In this document: positions 59,101-64,000 of the stretch, one piece after another | Layout: every line of letters begins with the position of its first letter | Position numbering within the stretch: position 1 is the first letter of the stretch | Assembly: GCF_001690985.1 (NCBI RefSeq) | Contig: NZ_MAJS01000003.1 | Span: 22,824 to 86,823 of the forward strand | DNA length: 64,000 nt | From: Aliivibrio sp. 1S175 | GTDB lineage: Bacteria; Pseudomonadota; Gammaproteobacteria; Enterobacterales; Vibrionaceae | Direction: 5' to 3' | Translations under genes and position numbers: made by a program | The notes under the pieces: model-generated | Database searches by the model: none | What the model was told of the DNA's origin: nothing | What the model saw: only the letters and a program-made list of their open reading frames with translations

Positions 59101-60161
59101 TCTGCACGTAAAGTGTCAGAAATGTATGCACCATGATCAAGGTCATTCGTAAATAACACTTCGATCTTTTTATGGCCAGCCTGAGATAAATTAGCAAGAT
59201 CTTCTAAGCTAAACTCTTGGTTAGCTGAAACAATGATCTCACCAGTGTCTTCATTCACATAGTCGTGAGAAGCCACTTTACCTACGATATAATCTACTGG
59301 TACTTCGATATAGTTTACTTCGTCTTTCGTCAGTTGACGAATGTGACGCGCAGTAATACGACGACCGGCTTCAACATAAACTTTGCCGTTCGATTCGATA
59401 TCAAATGTTGCAGTCTCACCACGTAAACGCTCAGGAAGTAATTCCATCATTAGCGTTTGATCTTTCACTTCAAATACAACTTTATCGAAGAATAAATCTA
59501 GGATTTCTTCTGTTGTTTTACGAAGTGCACGTAAGATGATCGTTGCTGGTAATTTACGACGACGGTCGATACGTACGAATAAGTTATCCTTAGGATCAAA
59601 TTCGAAATCTAACCATGAACCACGGTAAGGAATTACACGTGCGTTATAAAGAACTTTACCAGATGAATGGGTTTTACCCTTATCGCTGTCGAAGAAGACA
59701 CCTGGGCTGCGGTGCAGCTGGGATACGATAACCCTTTCAGTACCATTGATTACAAAAGTACCATTGTCTGTCATAAGCGGAATTTCGCCCATGTAGACTT
59801 CTTGTTCTTTAATGTCTTTTACCGTGCCTGCAGGTGCGTCTTTATCGTACACAACTAAACGCAATTTTACGCGTAGAGGTGCAGAGTATGTAACACCGCG
59901 GATTTGACATTCTTTAACATCAAATTCTGGTTCACGGAGATTGTAGCTAACGTATTCTAGCTTAGAGTTGCCATTGTAGCTCTGAATTGGAAAAACAGAA
60001 CGGAAAGCAGCCTCAAGACCGTATTGCCCTTCAGGATCTTGCTCGATAAACTTAGTAAAAGAATCAAGCTGGATCGATAGCAAGTATGGTATGTCCAACA
60101 CTTGTGGACGCTTACCAAAATCCTTACGGATGCGCTTTTTCTCTGTATAAGAGTAAACCAT
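56133..60161 (-). CDS. rpoB: RNA polymerase subunit beta
   Basis: 1342 residues, as in E. coli. It begins [19 protein letters not shown]. The rifampicin region reads [31 protein letters not shown] and appears wild type at the common resistance positions (D, H, S/R). The C-terminus is [12 protein letters not shown] 60161 is chosen by homology, with GAGG upstream; the frame to 60233 is non-coding leader. It is 230 bp after rplL, with an attenuator between. Confidence 0.99.
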   Translation of the reverse strand: MVYSYTEKKRIRKDFGKRPQVLDIPYLLSIQLDSFTKFIEQDPEGQYGLEAAFRSVFPIQSYNGNSKLEYVSYNLREPEFDVKECQIRGVTYSAPLRVKLRLVVYDKDAPAGTVKDIKEQEVYMGEIPLMTDNGTFVINGTERVIVSQLHRSPGVFFDSDKGKTHSSGKVLYNARVIPYRGSWLDFEFDPKDNLFVRIDRRRKLPATIILRALRKTTEEILDLFFDKVVFEVKDQTLMMELLPERLRGETATFDIESNGKVYVEAGRRITARHIRQLTKDEVNYIEVPVDYIVGKVASHDYVNEDTGEIIVSANQEFSLEDLANLSQAGHKKIEVLFTNDLDHGAYISDTLRADSTVDRLSALVEVYRMMRPGEPPTKEAAESLFESLFFSEDRYDLSTVGRMKFNSSIGRDNDEGAGILDETDIIEVMRKLIDIRNGKGEVDDIDHLGNRRIRSVGEMAENQFRVGLVRVERAVRERLSLGDLDAIMPQDLINAKPISAAVKEFFGSSQLSQFMDQNNPLSEVTHKRRISALGPGGLTRERAGFEVRDVHATHYGRLCPIETPEGPNIGLINSLSAFARCNEYGFLETPYRRVVDNIVTEDVDYLSAIEEGTFVIAQANAVLTEEGTFADELIIARQKGESGLHPREHIQYMDVATNQVVSVAASLIPFLEHDDANRALMGANMQRQAVPTLRADKPLVGTGIERCVAIDSGVTAVAKRGGMVQSVDASRIVIKVNEEELVPGEAGIDIYNLTKYTRSNQNTCINQRPTVLPGEPVTRGDVLADGPSTDLGELALGQNMRIAFMPWNGYNFEDSILVSERVVQEDRFTTIHIQELSCVARDTKLGSEEITADIPNVGEAALSKLDESGIVYIGAEVKGGDILVGKVTPKGETQLTPEEKLLRAIFGEKASDVKDSSLRVPNSVSGTIIDVQVFTRDGVEKDKRALEIEQMQLKEAKKDITEEFQILEGGLLARVRTLLLAAGTSEVKLDAMDRKQWLEITLDDESQQNQLEQLAEQYDELKAEFDKKFETKRRKITQGDDLAPGVLKIVKVYLAVKRRIQPGDKMAGRHGNKGVISKINPVEDMPYDEKGQPVDIVLNPLGVPSRMNIGQILEVHMGLAAKGVGDKLNQMLKEQQELHKFRNFLQKVYDLGDTRQEVDIAALSDDEVRTLVKNLRGGLPIATPIFDGAPESSIKELLQLVDLPASGQLKLFDGRTGDAFERPVTVGYMYMLKLNHLVDDKMHARSTGSYSLVTQQPLGGKAQFGGQRFGEMEVWALEAYGAAYTLQEMLTVKSDDVNGRTKMYKNIVDGDHRMEPGMPESFNVLLKEIRSLGINIELEDEE

Positions 60162-60328
60162 GGGGTTCCTCAGCTCGCTGATAAGTGACCCGAACCGTCC
60201 GCCTTCAAAAGGTGGGACAGTAACTAATAACACTGTTTTCTGTAGGACATAATCTCTGATTGAGACTATGCTTTTTGCTCGAATATAGGGGCTTAAACAG
60301 TGTGAAATTACCCTATACCCTACAGCGC

Positions 60329-60359
60329 AAAAAGGCCAGTGGTTAATAAACCACCAGCC
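60329..60359 (-). terminator. Attenuator between rplL and rpoB
   Basis: In the minus-strand RNA GGCUGGUGGUU pairs fully with AACCACUGGCC, using two G-U pairs that are mismatches on the other strand, then UUUUU. A partial terminator at this place is known in E. coli and sets the ratio of ribosomal protein to polymerase. Confidence 0.85.
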
Positions 60360-60391
60360 ATTAGCCGCTAGGCTATGAAACTAAGTAATAA

Positions 60392-60757
60392 TTACTTGAT
60401 TTCAACAGTTGCACCAGCTTCTTCAAGCTGTGCTTTAAGGCCTTCAGCTTCAGCTTTGTCAACGCCTTCTTTAAGTGCAGCAGGAGCAGAATCAACTAGA
60501 CCCTTAGCTTCTTTCAGGCCAAGACCTGTAGCGCCACGTACTGCTTTGATTACAGAAACTTTGTTTCCGCCAACTGCAGTTAGGATAACGTCAAATTCAG
60601 TTTGCTCTTCAGCAGTTTCAGCAGCAGCGCCACCAGCAACTACTGCAGCAGCAGCAGTAACACCGAATTTTTCTTCCATAGCTTCGATAAGCTCAACAAC
60701 TTGCATTACAGACATTTCTGCAACTGCGTCTAGGATTTGCTCGTTAGTAATAGACAT
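60392..60757 (-). CDS. rplL: 50S ribosomal protein L7/L12
   Basis: Stalk protein that recruits translation GTPases; four to six copies per ribosome. The 121 residues comprise the dimerising N-terminal domain ([31 protein letters not shown]), the Ala-rich hinge ([18 protein letters not shown]), and the C-terminal factor-binding domain with [24 protein letters not shown]. It is 55 bp after rplJ. Confidence 0.98.
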   Translation of the reverse strand: MSITNEQILDAVAEMSVMQVVELIEAMEEKFGVTAAAAVVAGGAAAETAEEQTEFDVILTAVGGNKVSVIKAVRGATGLGLKEAKGLVDSAPAALKEGVDKAEAEGLKAQLEEAGATVEIK

Positions 60758-60812
60758 AACAATTCTCTTTTAAGTCAACAATAATTTATTTTGTAATCAA
60801 ATAAAGCAGGGC

Positions 60813-61307
60813 TTATGCCTCAGCTTCTTCTTTTTGATCACGAACAGCAGCGATAGTACGTACCAGTTTACCAGCAGAAGCTTCTTTCATGCACATCATT
60901 AGGCGTGCAATTGCTTCGTCGTAAGTTGGTAGTGTCGCTAGTACATCAGCATCAGTAACTGCGCCTTCAAATGCAGCAGCTTTAATCTCGAAGTTTTTAT
61001 TCTCTTTAGCAAAGTCTTTAAAAAGACGTGCTGCAGCACCTGGGTGCTCGTTAGAGAATGCAAGTAGAGATGGACCAGTAAATGTGTCTTGTAGACACTC
61101 ATACTGAGTACCTTCTACTGCACGACGTGCTAGTGTGTTACGAACAACTCTCATGTAAACACCCGCTTCACGCGCTTGTTTACGTAGAGAAGTCATCGCG
61201 CTAACAGTAACGCCACGAGAGTCAGCTACAACTGCAGAAAGTGCACCACTGGCTGCTTCGTTGACTTCAGCAACAATTGCTTTTTTGTCTTGAAGATTTA
61301 AAGCCAT
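60813..61307 (-). CDS. rplJ: 50S ribosomal protein L10
   Basis: Base of the ribosomal stalk; binds L7/L12 dimers and 23S rRNA. The 164 residues match (E. coli 165). It starts [33 protein letters not shown]. With L7/L12 it represses its own message by binding the leader just upstream, where the characteristic L10-leader sequence is seen. Confidence 0.98.
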   Translation of the reverse strand: MALNLQDKKAIVAEVNEAASGALSAVVADSRGVTVSAMTSLRKQAREAGVYMRVVRNTLARRAVEGTQYECLQDTFTGPSLLAFSNEHPGAAARLFKDFAKENKNFEIKAAAFEGAVTDADVLATLPTYDEAIARLMMCMKEASAGKLVRTIAAVRDQKEEAEA

Positions 61308-61517
61308 TTGGATTAACCTCTGGTTGTGATTACACCACTCACTACAAAAACTGTAGGAGAGTAATTACGATGCATTCACAGAAAACTAATTCCGAAAAAT
61401 TAGTCTTTAGTTCGGCACCGTCTACGCAGGTTTATTAAGCTCTTTCGAGCACCTACGGTCTTGGACGGAGACTGTTTTAATTAAAAATTAAACAGCCCCA
61501 ACCATAAATTTGATAGG
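61308..61517 (-). ncRNA. L10 leader (autoregulatory mRNA structure)
   Basis: The rplJ leader contains CCTGCGTAGACGGTGCC (minus strand, about 61409-61425), the hallmark of the L10-binding leader, next to several hairpins. The L10-L12 complex binds here and blocks translation of rplJL. Ends are estimated: from the promoter to the rplJ start. Confidence 0.8.
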
Positions 61518-61523
61518 CGCAAA

Positions 61524-61552
61524 ATTATACATAAATTTTGCGCGTTTGCAAA
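61524..61552 (-). promoter_or_regulatory. rplJ (L10) promoter
   Basis: On the minus strand TTTGCA (61547-61552), a 17-bp spacer and a perfect TATAAT (61524-61529), followed by TTTGCGCC with a GC-rich discriminator. It starts one base after the rplA stop codon, so rplA and this promoter abut. Confidence 0.8.
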
Positions 61553-62257
61553 TTATTTTAATGTTGTCTCTAAAGTCGCTTGATCTAGAGAAACACCAGC
61601 ACCCATTGTAGTAGAGATGCTTACCTTCTTCAGGAAAACACCTTTAGCTGAAGTAGGTTTTGCTTTTTTCAGTGCAACTAGAAGAGATTCTAAGTTCTCT
61701 TTAAGTTGAGCAGCATCAAAATCCACTTTACCGATAGTAGTGTGGATGATGCCGTTTTTGTCGTTACGGTAACGAACCTGACCAGCTTTAGCATTTTTAA
61801 CTGCTTGAGCAACGTTAGGCGTTACAGTACCAACTTTAGGGTTTGGCATAAGACCGCGAGGACCTAGGATTGTACCTAGTTGACCAACAACGCGCATTGC
61901 ATCTGGAGAAGCAACAACAACGTCAAAGTTCATTTCGCCTTTCTTAACTAGCTCAGCAAGGTCTTCCATGCCTACTAGATCAGCGCCTGCTTCTTTAGCA
62001 GCTTCTGCGTTTGCACCTTGAGTGAACACAGCAACACGAACATTACGACCAGTACCGTGTGGTAGTACAGTTGCACCACGTACGTTTTGGTCTGATTTAC
62101 GTGCATCAATGCCAAGATTAACAGCAACATCAACACTTTCGTTGAAGTTAGCAGTAGCTAATTCTTTAAGAAGAGCAACAGCTTCGTTGATTTCGTAGTC
62201 TTTAGTAACTTCCACTTTTTCGCGGATATTACGCATACGCTTAGTAAGTTTAGCCAT
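61553..62257 (-). CDS. rplA: 50S ribosomal protein L1
   Basis: Forms the L1 stalk of the large subunit and represses the rplKA message. The 234 residues match E. coli. Start [15 protein letters not shown]; the L1 signature [19 protein letters not shown] is intact. It starts 4 bp after the rplK stop, so is translationally coupled to it. Confidence 0.98.
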   Translation of the reverse strand: MAKLTKRMRNIREKVEVTKDYEINEAVALLKELATANFNESVDVAVNLGIDARKSDQNVRGATVLPHGTGRNVRVAVFTQGANAEAAKEAGADLVGMEDLAELVKKGEMNFDVVVASPDAMRVVGQLGTILGPRGLMPNPKVGTVTPNVAQAVKNAKAGQVRYRNDKNGIIHTTIGKVDFDAAQLKENLESLLVALKKAKPTSAKGVFLKKVSISTTMGAGVSLDQATLETTLK

Positions 62258-62261
62258 AATC

Positions 62262-62690
62262 TTAACCCTCTACCACTAGGCCCATAGAACGAGCAGTACC
62301 AGCAATTGAACGCTTCATAGCTTCAATGTCAGCACCAGTCATGTCCGCAGCTTTAGTTTCTGCGATCTCTTGTATTTGAGCGTCTGTAACAGTACCAACT
62401 TTCTCACTGTTTGGACGACCAGAACCAGACTTAACGCCTGCAGCTTTCTTAAGAAGAACGGCTGCTGGTGGAGTCTTAGTAATGAACGTAAAAGAACGGT
62501 CGCTGTATACAGAGATAACTACTGGAGTAGGTAGACCTTTCTCAACAGATTCTGTTCTTGCGTTAAACGCTTTACAGAATTCCATGATATTCACACCGTG
62601 TTGACCTAGAGCAGGACCAACTGGTGGACTTGGGTTCGCCATACCTGCTGCAACTTGCAGTTTGATATAAGCTTCAACTTTCTTAGCCAT
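62262..62690 (-). CDS. rplK: 50S ribosomal protein L11
   Basis: Part of the GTPase centre; needed for RelA activation. The 142 residues match. Start [38 protein letters not shown]; the C-terminal domain binds 23S rRNA. It is the substrate of PrmA, whose gene lies at 33.6 kb. Its own promoter candidate lies in the nusG-rplK gap. Confidence 0.98.
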   Translation of the reverse strand: MAKKVEAYIKLQVAAGMANPSPPVGPALGQHGVNIMEFCKAFNARTESVEKGLPTPVVISVYSDRSFTFITKTPPAAVLLKKAAGVKSGSGRPNSEKVGTVTDAQIQEIAETKAADMTGADIEAMKRSIAGTARSMGLVVEG

Positions 62691-62720
62691 GATATTTCCT
62701 AAATTTTGGGTTCTAACGCT

Positions 62721-62749
62721 ATCCTACTGGATCAGCTCCCCGTTAACAA
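62721..62749 (-). promoter_or_regulatory. Candidate rplK (L11) promoter
   Basis: On the minus strand TTGTTA, 17-bp spacer and TAGGAT, directly after the nusG terminator. A promoter here is known in E. coli. Confidence 0.5.
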
Positions 62750-62780
62750 AAACGCGCGAAATTATAATAATAATTCGCGC
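62748..62780 (-). terminator. Terminator after nusG
   Basis: GCGCGAAATTAT-type arm pairs with ATAATTCGCGC (near-perfect), followed on the minus strand by GTTTTT. T-runs on both sides. It separates secE-nusG from rplKA. Confidence 0.8.
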
Positions 62781-62809
62781 TTTTTACAATAGCTTTGCTG
62801 ATTTTTCGA

Positions 62810-63355
62810 TCAGTTTTTTTCTACTTGGCTAAACTCTAGTTCAACTGGAGTTGCACGGCCAAAGATAGAAACCGATACTTTGATACGACTTTTTTCGTAA
62901 TCAACATTTTCAACAGTTCCGTTAAAGTCAGCAAATGGTCCTTCAGTAACACGAACCACTTCACCTGCTTCAAATAACGTTTTAGGGCGAGGTGCTTCAC
63001 TCGCTTGTTGAAGACGATTTAAAATTGCATCAGCTTCTTTATCAGTAATTGGAGCTGGGCGATCTGAAGTACCACCAATGAACCCCATAACACGTGGAAT
63101 ACTACGTACTAAGTGCCATGATTCATCATTCATGATCATTTGCACTAACACGTAACCAGGGAAAAATTTACGTTCGCTTTTACGACGTTGACCGGCACGC
63201 ATTTCTACCACTTCTTCAGTTGGTACAAGTACTTCACCAAATGACTCTTCCATGTTATGAATTTTAATATGTTCGCGTAGCGATTGTGATACACGACCTT
63301 CAAAGCCTGAAAAGGCTTGAACTACATACCAACGTTTCTTTGGAGCTTCACTCAT
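62810..63355 (-). CDS. nusG: Transcription termination/antitermination factor NusG
   Basis: Links RNA polymerase with Rho or the ribosome. The 181 residues match E. coli. The NGN domain starts [17 protein letters not shown]; the C-terminal KOW domain has [30 protein letters not shown] 63355 follows AGGATAA; a GTG two codons earlier is a less likely start. It is 12 bp after secE. Confidence 0.97.
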   Translation of the reverse strand: MSEAPKKRWYVVQAFSGFEGRVSQSLREHIKIHNMEESFGEVLVPTEEVVEMRAGQRRKSERKFFPGYVLVQMIMNDESWHLVRSIPRVMGFIGGTSDRPAPITDKEADAILNRLQQASEAPRPKTLFEAGEVVRVTEGPFADFNGTVENVDYEKSRIKVSVSIFGRATPVELEFSQVEKN

Positions 63356-63367
63356 GATCACTTATCC

Positions 63368-63745
63368 TCAAACACCTGTGATTAAGCCAATTAGTCTAAC
63401 CATAATACCATCAATACCCCATAAAATCAGAGCCATTACGATACATACAGCAAGAACAATGAAAGTTGTTTGTGTTGTTTCTTGGCGTGTAGGCCAAACA
63501 ACTTTACGTACTTCCATTCTTGATTCGCGAGCAAATGCAATTGCAGTTTGACCTTTTGCTGTGAAAGCAGCAATACCACCAGCAGCAGCAATCAATGCAA
63601 CTACACCGGCAGCTCGAATAACAACAGATAAATCAGCTAGTAAATAATTACCAATAACCGCAGCAGAAAGTAGTACTAAAACTAGTAACCACTTCATTGT
63701 ATCAACTGCGCCTGAAGTTTCTGTCGTCTCAGTATTTGTTTTCAT
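63368..63745 (-). CDS. secE: Preprotein translocase subunit SecE
   Basis: Essential inner-membrane clamp of the SecYEG channel. The 125 residues (E. coli 127) show three membrane segments (about 18-34, 40-57, 93-113) and the conserved amphipathic stretch FARESRMEVRKVVWPTRQETTQTT before the last. ATG 63745 with AGGTTGG upstream gives the family length; the longer frame from 63805 does not match. Confidence 0.96.
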   Translation of the reverse strand: MKTNTETTETSGAVDTMKWLLVLVLLSAAVIGNYLLADLSVVIRAAGVVALIAAAGGIAAFTAKGQTAIAFARESRMEVRKVVWPTRQETTQTTFIVLAVCIVMALILWGIDGIMVRLIGLITGV

Positions 63746-63886
63746 AAACCAACCTGTGACATAACTAAAATCATTTTCCATCATTAGACAGAAATTCAAA
63801 AACAAGAGTAAATATACCCTACTCTCTTCATCCTATAAACCAGCAATTTGCTAATTTATCTGCGCTGTGCTCTGCATTTTCTTAAC

Positions 63887-63916
63887 ATTGTAGAATAAAA
63901 ATAAAACAATGCACAA
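63887..63916 (-). promoter_or_regulatory. Candidate secE-nusG promoter
   Basis: On the minus strand TTGTGC (63911-63916), 18-bp spacer and TACAAT (63887-63892), directly after the tuf terminator. Confidence 0.5.
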
Positions 63917-63926
63917 TACAACGCAG

Positions 63927-63954
63927 AAAAAGGGCATCGAATGATGCCCTTTTT
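63927..63954 (-). terminator. Intrinsic terminator of tuf
   Basis: AGGGCATC / GATGCCCT perfect stem, 4-nt loop, flanked by A4 and T4; it follows the tuf stop on the minus strand. Confidence 0.9.
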
Positions 63955-63973
63955 ATTAGTACTTAGTCAAATC

Positions 63974-64000
63974 TTAAGCAAAGATTTTAGCAACAACACC
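63974..64000 (-). CDS. tuf: Elongation factor Tu, last codons only (cut by window edge)
   Basis: On the minus strand the last bases of the window read GVVAKIFA and a stop. GVVAKI is the end of EF-Tu, and tuf next to secE is the conserved order. Only eight codons are present, so the call rests on this tail, the terminator and context. Confidence 0.8.
   Translation of the reverse strand, partial: GVVAKIFA

Noticed and set aside
52915..60000. Many plus-strand frames opposite rpoC and rpoB
   Set aside because: They are shadows of strongly coding minus-strand frames and match no family.
63746..63973. tRNA gene between tuf and secE, which some bacteria have
   Set aside because: No cloverleaf, T-arm GGTTCGAATC-like sequence or CCA end was found on either strand; only a terminator and a promoter candidate are seen.
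1..64000. CRISPR arrays, insertion sequences, prophage or integron cassettes
   Set aside because: No regularly spaced short repeats with unique spacers, no transposase or integrase frame and no attC-like sites were seen. The only tandem repeats lie within csgA.

Overview
The window is chromosomal DNA from a gamma-proteobacterium of the family Vibrionaceae, most like the Aliivibrio (Vibrio fischeri) group. I judge this from the AT-rich composition, the core gene order (rsd-nudC-hemE, hupA, purHD, dusB-fis, aroQ-accBC-prmA, secE-nusG-rplKAJL-rpoBC), the Vibrio-type CrbS/CrbR acetate-switch genes and the protein sequences. The genus is from memory and was not tested by a search. I saw no tRNA, rRNA, IS element, prophage or CRISPR array.

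Layout. 1-10.1 kb: anaerobic C4-dicarboxylate metabolism (3' part of aspA, dcuA), a universal stress protein, the thiol-disulfide transporter dsbD, nagB, and the mannitol operon mtlA-mtlD-mtlR behind a leader of about 675 bp with two CRP-like sites. 10.1-13.3 kb: a four-gene arsenic operon on the minus strand (arsR, GAPDH-like, HCx5R phosphatase, arsJ) with a near-ideal ArsR operator. 13.5-17.3 kb: a GAF-GGDEF diguanylate cyclase, glmS and a DeoR-family regulator. 17.5-30.7 kb: an acetate scavenging block (crbR, marC-like gene, DUF4212/ActP-type symporter pair, hybrid sensor kinase crbS, an HcaT-like MFS carrier, a cNMP/CBS/DUF294 protein with a DnaQ-like exonuclease, acs). 31.2-36 kb: aroQ-accB-accC, prmA, dusB-fis. 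36-47.6 kb: zntR-like regulator, purH, purD, a DUF1481 lipoprotein, hupA, a CNNM/CorC protein, yjaG, a 2-hydroxyacid dehydrogenase, a TerB-like protein, hemE, nudC and rsd.

47.6-51.8 kb: a curli amyloid locus, with csgD-csgE-csgF-csgG on the minus strand divergent from csgB-csgA on the plus strand, set between rsd and rpoC. Three features stand out. CsgD carries WLSR, the c-di-GMP-binding motif known from VpsT, where E. coli CsgD does not. CsgA is about twice the E. coli length, with a 24-residue (72-nt) repeat and a basic N-terminal half. There is no csgC.

51.8-64 kb: the minus-strand tuf/secE-nusG-rplKA-rplJL-rpoBC supercluster, with recognisable control elements: a secE promoter, a terminator and promoter between nusG and rplK, a consensus promoter and L10 leader before rplJ, an attenuator between rplL and rpoB, and an unexpected terminator-shaped hairpin between rpoB and rpoC.
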